The notes: a model not told the origin generated them from the letters alone. A stretch of DNA of 64,000 nucleotides from Rhizopus arrhizus (GCA_024220505.1 JAKZZE010000007.1:1240001-1304000); one strand, 5' to 3'. Shown: positions 37,309-50,800, counted from the stretch's first letter. Made by a program: numbers and translations.

Positions 37309-39602
37309 ATGTCAGCAAACCGGTCAACGGGTTCAACTACCTATTCAGTGACTTCAGCTACCAGTAGACATACTGCTTCTTCAATGCAGCAAGAAACATC
37401 AGCAAAGATTTATTTTGTTGAATTACAAAATTATCTTTCTTTTATTTTAGCCAAAGGTACACCAACTCATAATATTATTACTCTATTATTGACAACAAAA
37501 ACATACAGAGGTTTCAGAAGGTGTGCCTACAGCAAGAACAGCCGCTAGACAAAAGTTGTCAAGGTTAAATAATCTTCAGTTTCATGAATTAGCAACAGAT
37601 GTTTATGATGAACTTATGCGTAGAAACAATGATAGTCATAGTACATATTAAGCTCATTAGTATACAAAGCATATCGTATTGATAGCAATCTATATAGGAT
37701 CGTTTTTACCCGTAAGAGAGGATTTTCATCCAAGAAGAAATCAAGCTAGACAAAAATTAGCTACATTACCAAGTTCAAGGTTTAGAGATCTTTCAAGTGA
37801 TGTATATCATGAATTAAGGCGTAGATATCCCCACATCTTATTAGCAGAACAAGTGATTATAACAACATTAATCTATTATTGATTTGCTAATATTAAAAGT
37901 AGCTGCCGCCTCTGCCGCAATCATCATCACCTTCAGTTGAAGCACAACCAAGTCAATCTACTAATATTATACCTGTGAAAGGAATGATGAGTGTTGAATC
38001 GGTTAATTATTATGAAGACAATAACAATAGTAGCAATAATAATCAACCAATGACAGATAATTTAGATAGTTTAATGGCTGATTTAGGGAATATGGTGAAA
38101 CCTTCCAGATCAGAAATGAGTGTAATAGCTTTGTAATATTATACAACAGCATGACTGACTCATATTATCTTGATAGCAACATAATAGTAGTAATAGTGAA
38201 ATAGATAATATTAGATATGAATATGAATTAAAGATAGCATCCATGACAAAAAAAATTAAAATGCTAGAGGTAAAGTATAATTTTGATAGTGTATAGTACT
38301 AATAGATTTGTTTATAGGAAGGTGGAAATGATAATGAATACAATAGACAATTAGAAGATAAATACAATAAACTGTTAAATGAGCACAAAGAACAACAGAT
38401 GGTAAAGACTATAATTAGATAGTAATGATACATGCATACACCTAACAATAAAGAGAATAGGCAGTACAAGAAGTTAAAAATGAAATTAGGATCTTGATTG
38501 ATGAATTAAAAAGTTTGTCAGAAAAGAATGAAAGTTTGAGATCACAAAAGGAACAGGCAGATATCACCATTCAATCATTAACAGAAGAAGTGAGTGATTA
38601 TTATTGAATGGCTCATGCTAATAGGATTATTATAGGCAAAGTCATGGAAAACAAAATACGAAAGCATCAACATGGAATTAAGAAATTATAAAGTAAAATC
38701 AATGCAATTTGATCCATCAAAGGAGCTCTTTTTAAAACCAACACCCAAAGGAGCAATTGGCCACCCCTACATTATTGAATATCAAACAGCGATTGATGAA
38801 TTGATGCAGGTCTCAAGATCAACAAAACCATCTGATGTATTAGTCACTATGCGTTCGATCGTCATGGCTTGTAAGTCTATCACCACAGAAGTAGAGGAGT
38901 ATGAGGTCAAGACAGGATTATCTGAAATGGATCAATCGAGCCTATACGAAATCAAAAAGAAGTTTTCAACTTCTCTATCTAGCTTGCTGTCAGCAGCAAC
39001 TAGCTTTGCTAATGGGATGGGTATTACGCCTGTTAGTTTAGTAGATGCTGCAGCGATTACTTTGACAACGACTATTGTAGATCTTGTTAAACTGTTGGGA
39101 ATGAGATCAGTAACAAGTGATTTGAATAATAATAATAATAATAGCAACAACAGCCATAATAACTCAAACGATACATTAAGTCCACAGCAACTCTCTGTAA
39201 GTATATTCTGTAACAATCATTATTTTACTCATCATCATGAAATAGCAATTTTTGAAGAAGGAAACGGATCATATTGTTGCATCAGTACAAAATTTACTTA
39301 GCGCATTAAGAACAAACGACAAAGACTTGTTTAATATCATTACTTCCATCATTAATATTGTATCCAACATTGTGACTGTATCCAAACAGACATTTGCAAC
39401 AGATAAAGGCAATCGATACGGATCACAAGGAACCATCATCCTCAATGATCTTGCTCACTGTAATAATAAGATTATCAAATTGCGTGATGATTCATTCTCA
39501 AATATCGAATTTGCTAATGCAACGGCCAAAAGAAATTTAGCACAAGAATCTTATGAAATTGCAAAATATACAAAAGAGCTTATCAACATGCTGGATATGT
39601 GA
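37309..39602 (+). CDS. SPA2: Polarisome scaffold Spa2 homologue (GIT/SHD domain)
   Basis: Nine exons (37309-37456, 37509-37640, 37698-37852, 37903-38121, 38177-38269, 38318-38401, 38461-38589, 38636-39196, 39246-39602) give 625 residues. Two Spa2-homology repeats lie near residues 50-150: ARTAARQKLSRLNNLQFHEL and NQARQKLATLPSSRFRDLSS. A coiled coil (about 260-380) follows. The C-terminal domain begins FDPSKELFLKPTPKGAIGHP and is broken by an Asn-rich linker (NNNNNSNNSHNN). Spa2 organises tip growth and polarity at hyphal apices with formins and MAP kinases. Confidence 0.92.
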
Positions 39603-39625
39603 TATGTAAATAAACCTGAGTTTTA

Positions 39626-41074
39626 TTAAAAATATTGTGTGTCTAATCCAAACGTAAAATCCATGATTAATATTCTTTGATCTTGACTTGTACTAATAAT
39701 TTTAGTTGCATCAAATTGGACATCAAATATCCAACTTTTATGTCCACTCTGAAAATTAAGTAAACAAGCCCCTGTTCTATTTTAGGTTAAGACCATGACT
39801 TGTTGAGTGTTTGCTTGTACTTACTTCATGTCCCAAACACGTATACTTTGATCATAACTTGCACTTATAATACGTTCTTCGTTGAAGCATAGCGCTCGTA
39901 CAAGGCCTGTGTGTCCTTCTAAAGTCAACAGACATTTCCCTGACTGTACAAAAATAAGTCAGTGTGTGTTTATCTTGCAGTATTGAACAAGTTACCTCGG
40001 CATCCCACACCTTGATTGTTCTATCATTTGATCCACTCACAATTCGTTTTCCATCATATTTTACACACGCTAATCCTCGTGTATGTCCAACGTATTTCCT
40101 TAAACATTCACCTGTCACAATGTCCCACATCTTGATCAACCCCACACCTGAGGCCGAGACCAGCTTACGTCCTACAAGTTCGATCGCATTCACTGGACCG
40201 CGGTGAGCTACTATCGTTCGTATCAATTCAAATGTATGTCTATCCCATACACGAATCGTACTATCCTTTGAGCAACTAATAATATAGTTGCTATCCAGAC
40301 AGATATCGAGGACACTTGACATATGGCCCGTGAGTCGGCTGATAGGCTGACGCGTTCGCATGCTCCAGACAATGAGGGTCGTATCAGAAGAACCCGTCAC
40401 AAGTAACTCGTCATCGTACCTCAAACAAAGCACGCTCGCGTCATGTCCGTATAATGTGTGGATGCATTGGTAGGTGCATAAATCCCAAATCTTGACGGTT
40501 CGATCTCGGCTCCCTGTGAACAAGAGGCGTTTATCGAACTGAAGGCAGTAGACACTATCAAGATGGCCCAAGAGATAGTGAGTCATGACTTGTCCTCGGT
40601 CCCATCGTGTGTTCAAGATGGCATGATGTTTGGTAAGCTCATACCAGTTACTGTATTGGTTGTTTATTGCTCTAAAATGCTGGGAAAATTGTATTTTCCA
40701 AGCTTGATCTGAACGAGCGATTTGATACCAAGTTTTTGAAACAGTGAACAATTCACAAAGAGTGTTGATGTCTAAATAAGATATGATTTGACATGTAATT
40801 TCATATGGAAACAAGTGGATGAAATCTATTTGGAATATTAGCTTTCCATTCTTTTTTTTCTCGTTATTTTTCATGTACCTTTCTTGTGAGATACCCTTGT
40901 TCTGATTGAATGAGTAGATCGAACAGGTCTTAACCCTCTATTGTTATATTTATGTCTAATGCTGTTCATTGTTAAACTTAATTGCCTCGCTTTTCGATAT
41001 TGAACTCGCATTTTACAATAATTAGTGGTTGAATAGTGAGGCAGAGAAGAAGGGATTGTCATGGCTGATGTCAT
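39626..41074 (-). CDS. F-box/WD40 protein, SCF ubiquitin-ligase substrate receptor
   Basis: Four exons (41074-40879, 40825-39996, 39943-39825, 39776-39626) give 431 residues. A basic N-terminus is followed by an F-box at about residues 66-110 (DFIHLFPYEITCQIISYLDI). Seven WD40 repeats follow, for example GHLDSVYCLQFDKRLLFTGS and GHDASVLCLRYDDELLVTGS. The last intron uses an acceptor at 39777. The more obvious CAG 38 nt further on would break the frame. The layout resembles Cdc4/Pop1/FBXW proteins of SCF complexes; which one is not decided. The stop lies 24 bp from the SPA2 stop (convergent). Confidence 0.9.
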
Positions 41075-41999
41075 ATTTTATAAAAGGTATCAAAAGAAAG
41101 AAAAATGAATAAATGCAAAAAAAAAAGGGCGTGCTTTGTCTTTATATCTTGTTTAGCGGAGTTCTCAAAAGGGAAAAGATGAAAAAACAACTTTTTGCTT
41201 TTCCATTTTCCCCTTTAATACCTTTCATTGCCTTTTCTCTTCCTTTGGTTATTTTCTAAAGGCTTTTTCTCTCTCTCTCTCTCTCTTTTTTTTTTTTATA
41301 ATATGACTTTATGATTGTGAATCATTACACAAATAACAATAAAAGTATTTGAAATTAGAACTATTTTTTATGCACCTTTCAAAGCGCCCAACTGCTTCCC
41401 CTCTTCCTTTTTATCTCCTTTTTTTTTTTTCTTGATTGAAAAATAAAGTAAATATTATCAATTAGTTTGTACAAGATATTCTGAGGCTATATATTTTGAA
41501 AATAAGGAAAAAATGTATCCTATAGAATGTTCAAATCAATTTTATGAACTTTCTAAAAAATATGCTGTAAGTAATAATAATCATCATTCTGAAGCCGTGA
41601 AAATTGATGATTAAACAGCGTTACTAAATAGAGTATCATGTTATTGTAACACTTGCTCTTTTTTTTTTGTTGGGTGTTACGTTTCAATAATGATATCAGC
41701 TGCAGCAAAAAATGAACAAAAAATCCAAGTAACACTTTCTCCATTCAGGAACCAAAAAAAAAAAACCCCAAGTTTTTACTCTTTTATGCATAAATTTGAT
41801 TTTTTGTTATAACTTTAGACTAGATCTCACTTTCTATTGATTAAGAAGTTAAATTAAATTTTGGCGCAAAAATAAAATACAGACACATTTATCCCTCACC
41901 CCTTTTTTTTATATTTATAATCTGACAGAAACTACTATTTGTAGTAAAATACTGAAAATCGATTTTGATTGTACAACAAAAACAATGTACAGTGCTAAT
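41075..41999. other. Gene-free stretch
   Basis: No gene accepted. A CT microsatellite lies at 41266-41286. A possible short exon starts at 41513 (ATG, 18 codons, then GTAAGT) but no convincing partner exon was found. Confidence 0.35.
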
Positions 42000-43740
42000 G
42001 GCTCTTTCCCGACAAGTCTATAACCAGCCAGTCAACGCAGTCACACATCATCAGAGCCTTTCCTACTGAACTAAATACTATGCCCTGGTCTTAAATGGTA
42101 GCCAGGAAGCAAATATCGCTCATGCATACAATTTTAGAAAATATTACCCATGACAGTAAACACAAGCAGAGCTGGACGTTCTCCAGATAGTGTTCTTTTG
42201 GGTATGGCCTGTGTAGTTCATGGTTGTTAACAATATCCTTCATAAATCACCAAGGAGGACAACTATAGGTCGCTAGAATTAAATTAATCCCTTGGATTCC
42301 ATCGTCAATCACATTCCCAAAGACAATATTATCTTTAAAAATGATAAAATTCAGTCTTTGGCTTGTAATTTATATCCCACGTATTATGGATTAATTCTTT
42401 GCAAGTACCCATGTAAAATCCTCTCTTTTATCTTATATTGTTGAAAAAGTTCGTAAGCGGGTGTGACAGCACTTGAAATACAGTCAGATTATCTGTAAAG
42501 TGCCCCTCATAGTCTCTATGGGCTCGTTATTGCGTTTTAATTTCCTTTTCTTACCATCCTCACCTGTTGAGAACTACACTGCCCAAATCCAGACACTCAT
42601 AACACTATTGCCCTTTTCAGGTGCTGGTAATTTAAGTTCGAGCATCAGGTAAGATCAGAAGAGGTCTTTTTTTGATTCTCTGCCAGATGTTCTCATTTTT
42701 ATATCTTATATTGACTCACACCAGATCATTACCTTTGGAGACTTCAATTATCTTTTTAACGACCTCATTATCCACTCAAACATCCCTTAGATAAGTATCC
42801 TACTTAGAAGGATCTTTGTTACGTGATACATAGTAGGGACAATAGTAACATGCCAGCTTTTAGACCTAATGATGAAACATCTTCTACAATTGAATACATC
42901 TTCATCAGTAACCAGATGCGTCCAATGATCGGGTCCACTGACATACATTAGCTATACTCTTCATGATCTAATCATCAAATGCTCTCTCTTTTGGTTAACC
43001 TTAGCCGAGCGCCTACTGGATCTCGGCTTTGGTGTGCCAATCCTATTCTGGGTCAACAGAAAGAGTGCTGAGTTTAGCTAAAGTAGCGGCTTGTGTATCC
43101 CGCATAACATCTTTCTGATCAAAGACCAAAATCTGCCAGTTATCTTGGGCGAATTCACTGTGATTGAAAAATGAAACAGACCATAAGCTGTTTACAAGGC
43201 CTTATCACTGGATCAAATGTGTCTTCTTGTACGCAATTCATGCAAAAAGTCAAGCTCTTATTAACAAGATAAACAACATGGCTCTGTCTCATGGTAATCT
43301 TCCGCCATCCTAGCAAGGTTGTGGGCACGACTTTTATCAAAGAAAAAAGTTCTTTACACTGGAAAGCTGACAGCCAATAGCCTTGATCAGTTGTGATGCG
43401 AGGATCCGCACGTGTATGATTAATCGACGGATAAAATCTGTTGTGGACACAGTTAATAACTGTTACCAAACAGGCTTTTTTTTTATATTTTTATTGCCTT
43501 TTAGCAGAAAACGTAAAGTCCCTCACCATATTAATAAAACATTCATCTTCAAAGATAACCTAAGATTGCTTTCGATTGGATCAGAAAAAGTTATAAGATC
43601 TTCCTCAGCCTCGCTCTCAATTCACTTTGCTATATCACGTACGTTGATTGCATCCAGCAAATACTAGGATAAAGCTGGCTCTCTTCTTTCCTCTTTTGCG
43701 GCCCTATCCGGCTGCTTACGCTAATAACTTTATACAAAAC
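42000..43740 (+). mobile_element. Degraded LINE with AP-endonuclease and RT fragments
   Basis: Broken plus-strand frames read as a LINE ORF2. HQIITFGDFNYLFNDLI (GDFN endonuclease box, near 42738) and STIEYIFISNQMRP (near 42890) match the endonuclease/phosphatase fold. Further on, QPIALISCDARIRTCMINRR and VVDTVNNCYQTGF (43370-43480) match the RT N-terminal blocks normally read as P-ISL-NCD-K and QTGF. Many stops and frameshifts. It may belong to the same family as the LINE 3' ends in this window, but the parts do not overlap, so this is inference. Confidence 0.7.
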
Positions 43741-44110
43741 AATTGAGGCTGTTGATCATTTTGGATGTAGAAATACACAACCCATAAAATATACTTCTTG
43801 CACTCTCATATGTCTGCTTCTGTCTATTATATTCACTTCAATTTTTGCTCACTATGAAAATATTCGATCACGATACAAAAAGCTCAGAGTATTTCCATTT
43901 TTCACTCAATGAATAATTTTTAAATCATAATCTATTCAAAAAGAGAGCCGAAATCTCTCTGGTGCGGTATGGTTACATTAGGATAAGTGAAAATACTTAA
44001 TTTTTTTTTGCCAACTTTACCAAAAATCCGGCAGATGAATGAGGAGCATTAAAAAATCGATTGTAAATTTTTTAATCTCCCACACTTTTTTTTTTATTCT
44101 TTCTTTCTCA
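43741..44110. other. Intergenic stretch
   Basis: Nothing recognisable; holds the presumed promoter of the SR-rich gene, with T-rich runs before the ATG. Confidence 0.35.
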
Positions 44111-45244
44111 ATGGCTTACCACTCTAGATCACCCGATAGATCTCGCTCTTCAAGAAAAAGGAGTGTTTCACCTCGTCACAGAAAGAGAAGCACATCGCCT
44201 TATAAAAGTAGAAAGAGGAGTACATCCCCTTACAAAAGTAGAAAGAGAAGTATATCGCCTCATAAAAGTAGAAAGAGACGCTACAGATCACCAAGTCCTC
44301 GTCATTCTAGAAGGTTTTTTTTTTTTTTTGTTAAAAATAGATTCACGCTAATGCATATTGAATTCAAGTGTAAAAAGACGCTCTTATTCAACAGACAGTA
44401 GCAATGGTAGCAGCAGTAGTATTGAGTCTGAAGATGAAAAGTACAAGAAAAAAAAACGAGAACATAAAAAGCATAAAAAAGATAGAAAATCCAGCAAAAA
44501 GGTAAGCAAAGAATCTGTTGTTTGCATCTTACTAATACTTGCATAGAAAAAGAAGAAGAATAAATTATCCATAGGCGAAAATTGGGGAAAGTATGGCATT
44601 ATTTATGAAGCAGAGTAAGCACAGAAAAGAAAACGATTATGATAATTGGCTGACGTGTATTATAGTATATTTACAAAGGAATCAGTAAAGTTAAAGTGGT
44701 ATCGATAAGGAAAGAAACTTATATGTTGAACATAGGAATTTCAAGCTTGGTTAATTGAAGTAAAAAATGCAAACGTGGAAACCCTAAGTAATAATAAACG
44801 TAAAGAAATGTTTATTGAATTTATGGAAGATTATAATACAGCCACTTTACCTCATAAAAAGTATGCCCAATACAAAACAAGAAAGAATATTAAGCCATAT
44901 ATAGGTTTTATAATATTGAAAAATGGGAAAAAAGGCAAGAAGCAATTCGGATGGGTGAAGCTTATGTGCCAGATGATCGTTTTGATTTTGCAAAGGATGA
45001 AGAAAGATTAAAGTAAGCTTAATACATGATGTTTATCAAAACTAATGCCTTAAATAGAATGCAGCATAAACAAGCAGCGAGAGCAGCAGCATCAAGACAG
45101 CCTGCACTTCAATTAACTGATGAGCAAATTCAGGAATTGACAAGAATCAATAGAGAACGTGTTGAAGCAGATCGTATGCGTAAAATGGGATTAAAGCCAA
45201 AGGAAGGAATGGGTGTTAGATATGAAGAAGTCACTGACATGTAA
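44111..45244 (+). CDS. SR-repeat nuclear protein with a conserved C-terminal domain
   Basis: Seven exons (44111-44313, 44369-44501, 44547-44614, 44666-44684, 44736-44860, 44905-45012, 45058-45244) give 280 residues. The N-terminus is a repeated RS domain (KRSTSPYKSR units). A KKHKKDRK basic stretch follows. The conserved part reads NWGKYGIIYEADIFTKESEF, then FMEDYNTATLPHKKFYNIEKW, and ends in a helical QHKQAARAAASRQPALQL region. The RS repeats suggest a role in pre-mRNA splicing in the nucleus. The EFQAWL segment recalls plant SCI1-like proteins, but the exact family is uncertain. Exon 4 is only 19 nt. Confidence 0.8.
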
Positions 45245-46784
45245 ATAAATATGCTTTGATTACACAACGTTGTTGCAATACAAACCAAAGAATCTTTACA
45301 AAGTTTAAATACGTGACCAATCACTCATTTTAGTAGTTGTGCTTTTTTAAACCTAAAACCACATACTTTTTAGACAAGTTCTAAGCTATCTTCTATATTT
45401 TCAATCGATAAAATGCTTTCATTGAATTTATTGCAAAGTTCTCTGGTTCATGTATAAAAGTAATGAGTTATCCTGAAAAAAAATTTACCGACCACAATAA
45501 AAACGTTAGGTCTCAATTTTAATATATGCAGTCGTTCTTGATAAAACAGCGTACACAGACCTCATACTTCAGAGAAAGATACATTTCAATATGCTTTTAG
45601 TAAGAAAAAATTGAAAGAGATTATTTAGTTGAATTCTTTTAACCATCGGTTGAAGCATGGCATTTGTTCTATAAACTGTTCGCTAAATGTCTCTCAAGTT
45701 CGACACCGACTCTCTTCTATTCTCTTTGCAAAACGTTCTTCAAACTAATGTTGTTTATGACACTACCAACATTTCCTTTAGCTTGCTCTCCAGAGCCTAC
45801 TACAATATGTTTTGTGGAGCTTTGGTTAAAGATTTTAGTTTTACTTAAATAAATATATTACACCTTTACAAGTAGAAGATTAACATAAAAAAAAAGAATA
45901 AAAAGTGCAAAAAGTAGTTCTATAAAAAGCTGCTATTTTGTGAAATTTAAAACAAGGTTTTGAGTGGGCAAATACTCAAAACCTTGAATTAAATAATCCT
46001 CCATCCGTAATTTTGCTAGAATCCAGTTATTACATTGACGATATCTTTAAATAGAATGTTCCTGTCCTCTTTCGCTACCCAAAGAGCTCATGCCTGGGTT
46101 TATCAGCCTTGTATAATATTGACGTACTTACCTTGCTTGACAATACAATCAATAAAACTAAAGTTCCAAAACTACCAATTCGGAAGCAGCTCCAAACCAT
46201 GACGTTATCCTCCTTCACTCTTTCTCCTGCTTTGTTGATGTTACTGTATGACATTTGAAATATTCTCTTCTTTTCTTCCTAAACATACTGATATTTCTAC
46301 CATTACCCTCAACCGTAAATCTGGGCTCTACAAATGTTAATTCCACTGTTCGCAAAACCAATCTCATCCTATTTTATGTGGGAAATAAATCACTTCCTAC
46401 AATTGTCTTCAGGTATCAATCAGCTCTTGAATGATCCCTTTTTATTGTATCAGGATTTGTTTTGAGAAAGGACATGCTGTTGCTCCCATTGTTTTCACTG
46501 CGTTTGATTATGAGCAGAGGAATATGCAATGTGCAAACTTTTTATTAGGCAACCTTTATCAGTAAACAGGTTGCCACACAAGTGAACAGTACTAATATAC
46601 TGATCATTGATAACTTGTAGAAAATTGGAAATGCTCAATTTAAAAATGCATTCTCAAAAAATTCTGATAAAAATTAACTGTTCTTTAACGCAACCATATT
46701 TTAAACACTCATCTACCTATTTTAAGATATTGAAAAAAAAAAAAATTTATGCAAAATCAAATGCTTATTTATTCAACATTTAAT
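45245..46784. other. Gene-poor stretch with probable retroelement debris
   Basis: No intact gene. Near 45660-45850 a frame reads LFYKLFAKCLSSSTPTLFYS and TLPTFPLACSPEPTTICFVE. Near 46290-46430 there are further coding-like scraps. These look like decayed transposon protein but could not be placed. A 12-A run at 46733-46744 follows. Confidence 0.35.
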
Positions 46785-47835
46785 TTATTGAGCGGCAGCA
46801 GCAGCTCTGCGGCGATCACGTTCTTCAGTGATAGTGAGCTTGACACCCTTACCCTTAGGAAGAGAGATCCAGGGCTTGTTACCTTGACCAATGGTGAAGA
46901 CGTTGGAGATACGAGTGGCAAAGACGTGATCAAGAGCATCCTTGATGTGAACAATTTCGAAACCACCAATGTGACGTTCACGGTGAACCAATTGACCGAC
47001 ACGACCAATGTTACGACCACCAGTAACCATGACAACGTTACCAACATCGAACTTGACAAAGTCTTCGATCTTGCCGGTTTCAATGTTGAAACGAATAGTG
47101 TCGTTGGTCTTGATCAAGGGATCGGGGTAGCGGATAGTACGACCATCGTGGGTGGTGATGTAGGGGACACCCTTGGAACCGATCATAACCTTCTTGACCT
47201 TACAGAGCTTGTACTTGGCTTCTTCGTCAGTGATACGGTGGACGGCGAAACGACCCTTGACATCATAGACCAAACGGAAGTTTTCACCAGTCTTTTCAAC
47301 GCTGATGACATCCATGAAACCAGCAGGGAAGGTAGAGTCGGTACGGACCTTACCGTCAACCTTGACCAAACGTTGCATCAAGATAGATTGGACTTCACGA
47401 CCGTTAAGAGCGTACTTGAGACGGTTACGGATGAAGACAATCAAAGGCAAACATTCACGGGTCTTGTGAGGACCGGAGGAAGGCTTAGGGGCATAAGAAC
47501 CTATTAATGCGTATTAATATCGAAGTTGTTGCAAAAGTGTTGAAGCAATTCTCGAATCAAAAACATTCAAGTTTTACTGTAAAAACTTTCCTCATGTTTC
47601 TAAAAGAAAAAGTTTGCCTATTCAACACACCCATTGTTCAAGAAAACTTACCCAAAAGCTTGTCAAGCATCCAATGCTTGGGAGCTGCCAAACGCTTCAT
47701 GTGCTTCTTAGGACCACGACCCTATAATATTATTTTATATTAGTTTCAACATCCATTAAACATTGCCATCCATCCATCCATCTATCCATCTTGGACTTAT
47801 ATAGGATGATTGATGTGTTTATGTGTCCATACCAT
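46785..47835 (-). CDS. RPS4: Cytosolic small-subunit ribosomal protein S4 (eS4)
   Basis: Exons 47835-47833 (the ATG alone), 47721-47652 and 47500-46785 give 262 residues, normal for eS4. The second exon starts [20 protein letters not shown]. Downstream are the eS4 landmarks [40 protein letters not shown] and [16 protein letters not shown] (KOW-like), then a C-terminal RRRAAAAAQ. It is part of the 40S subunit. Codon use is strongly C-biased, as in RPL12. The first intron (111 nt) follows the initiator codon directly, a known style in ribosomal protein genes. Confidence 0.95.
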
Positions 47836-50800
47836 TGTGATATATTTATTTAGGGATAAAAAAGGAGGGCTTCATTGCTTATTCCTATTGCCTTGCTTTA
47901 ACCTTGGATCGAAAAATCAGTGGCTGAGCTTCTGAATTTTATATCATCCAATCAATTAGTAGTATTGTATGGAACTTCAAATTACTTTACAATAGTAAAA
48001 ACATAAACAACTTCAATATATCCTTGACAATTACCTGATTGATTGCATATTTAAAGTTTTTTATCCTTGTTTCCGCTCTCATCTCTAAATTTCACGTAGT
48101 AATTGTTCCTAGCGAGGCCCTTCTGCCTTATTCTTATATATCTGATATGAATAGCGCTTGCATGCGAAAAAAAAGTTTTTCTGTAGCTATGGTGCTTTTG
48201 AGCTTAAACTATTCACGATTTTTTGAATATTTGAAGGGATACAGTTTTTGTTGATGTCCTTAAATTCTATCATATTCTTACAAGAGCTTTAAAGATATAG
48301 TTGAAATAGCTCTTATAGATTAAAATCACGTGGTTCATAATATAGCATAGTTTAAAAGTTTCAAAGTTAGTTGGTTGTTGTATTGTTTGGCAGAGGGTTT
48401 ATAGGTCAAATATAATCCCCTTTTATTCTGCTGATTGTTATCTGTTCTAATCGTGTAGTAAATGGCTTTTGGCTAATAAAAATCATGAATTGTTTGTATT
48501 TCCTTTTCTCCTTATTCTCTTTTTCTTCTCTGTTGTCCTAATGAAAAGACAAGAATCTTATGAGAAAAGTTGGCGGATATAGTCATGTTGTATTTGAAGA
48601 AAAATGAAACCATTTGGTCTACATGAACAAGTTGTTAACCTGACGATAATTAGACTTTTGAACAGTTTTACCAGATAAATGTGTTTATGGCACTTATAAT
48701 TAGGATTTGACAATATCTTTATGGAAAATGGCAGAAAACGGAAAATTTAAATAAGCAAGATTAAACTCCCTTCGATTTTCAATCTGTCTTCATGGTTTCC
48801 GCACAGCTCTAGTACGATTCATTGTAGCTCTGTCGAAACAGTCGATGAGAAACATCAGTATTAAAGATTAAGAGCAATTGACTACTACATTTCAAGGGAA
48901 TTGGAAGGGTATTGCTTTACCTGCTAAAATTCGTCATCACATGGAACAACAAATCGTTAGAAAAATTAGGGCACTGAAATCGGAAGACTACAGATATATT
49001 ACTTGCAGAAAATCTATAAAGAATGAAAAGAAATATATTCGAAATATAATTAAAATAGGGGCCTCGTTTAAGGTAAAGAAATCAATTCAAATTTATTTAA
49101 CAATTTTCAATTTGTCACTAAAAAGGATTTTGATTAGAATATAAATGGTTATCAAAATACTAAATAATGGCTCCCTCTAATCGAAAAAAGATAATAGAAA
49201 ACTATATATTGATGCCCAGGCTATGAGACTTAAATTTAGATGTTTTATATTTACACAGTAAAAGGCATCATGTACAGTATTCGATAGTTACTCAGTTACG
49301 ACTAATCTAATTAAAACTTTTGTTACGACCCATTTACTCAATCAGCCGATGTTTATCAATGCATACAAACAATTTAATCCTGTCTATATCTATAGTCTTT
49401 ATAAAGAAATATATATAATAAATATTATTAAAAGTGTTGTGAGGCCTTCTGAAGCTATAAAAGAAATAGAAGAACAATAGACAACAAGCAGTTTGATGAA
49501 TTTTTATCTAATACTGCAACAATCATCACTTCAAAATTATCAAATAGCAACAAGAAAATAAAAATAATGTGAAGTAATCAGTTATAAACAATTTGAAGTA
49601 GTTCATGTATGTAATATTAGGACAAGCGCCTACTCTTTTTCTACATGTAAAATAGCTTATTAGTAAAATATGTATTACATCTTGTTCAATATATTGAGGT
49701 ATTTATAATTGAACAAAATGTATACGAGATCTTTATCTTACTTATATATAATATCAATTTTATAATGAAGCAGATAAAAAGAAGAGATCAAAATGCTCAC
49801 TATAATCCATATACGAGCCATTATGTATGTAAAAACCTGTATGTATTCAACAGCATAAAATAAATAAATTAATAGAGAGATTATGCAAATTAGTACTCTT
49901 AAAATGATGTAAGTCCAATTGAGTGCGTAATACCGGTTTCATCTATTAGCCCTAGCTGTATTAACTATTCTTTTGAGACGAAGAGTAAAAATGGTTCATG
50001 GAACAATAAATGGAGGGTAGCAACATACTTAAAGGCTTGAAAAACAATTCAAGAAAGCTAAACATGCGGGAGTCTATAAATATCTATTATAAATGAATAT
50101 ATTAAGCACATGACTAGACAGCTAGGAACAAAGATGTAGAGGTTTGAGCTGAATGACAAATCTTTGCTGGAAAGCGATTTAAAGGAATTACAAGGATTTC
50201 TCGATAGTACACGGTTGTACATATTAAAACAGTCAGTTATATAATTTTTTGCGAACGTTTGATTTAGACAGTAAGGACTTAGCTTAGGTCGAACACCAAG
50301 AAATCAGTCAAGTCGTCATCATGTGCGTCAGTTACGATCAGTTTTAGCAATAGTCAGCTATAAAACAGGCATCAATGGAATGGCGAGATGGCGGTATGTC
50401 TTTGTATTGATTCAAAAATTTCCTAGTGCTTTGATCTGATGAACAGTGAAGCAGTTGATCACTAAGACAGACTTGAGTTAAGCATATATTATGCTTGCTT
50501 AGAATTTGGTGCAAGTTAAAAAAAATCGCAAATTTATTCTTCTGTTTTCCGCAATTACATTTGAAACACCGAATTTTTGTGTTGACTCCTCCTGTTTGTC
50601 AGGGTAACAACAAGGGCTATGACATACTTTTTTTTTCGAGGCGTAGTAGTAAATATAACATGTGGATGACAAATCATTTCTCATATTCAGCTAAGCTAAC
50701 CGCAGCTTCTCTCCCTCCTTTCCTAATATATAAAAAGCTAAAAAAAAGTAAAAGAAATATACCTTTCGTTTTACTTGTTTAAAGGAATGAGAGATAATGA

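Noticed and set aside
39738..39776. More obvious CAG acceptor for the last F-box/WD40 intron
   Set aside because: It shifts the frame by one and destroys a WD repeat. The acceptor at 39777 keeps both.
46749..47507. A 252-codon plus-strand open frame
   Set aside because: Exactly antisense to RPS4. Its openness follows from the biased codons of RPS4; the protein has no family features.
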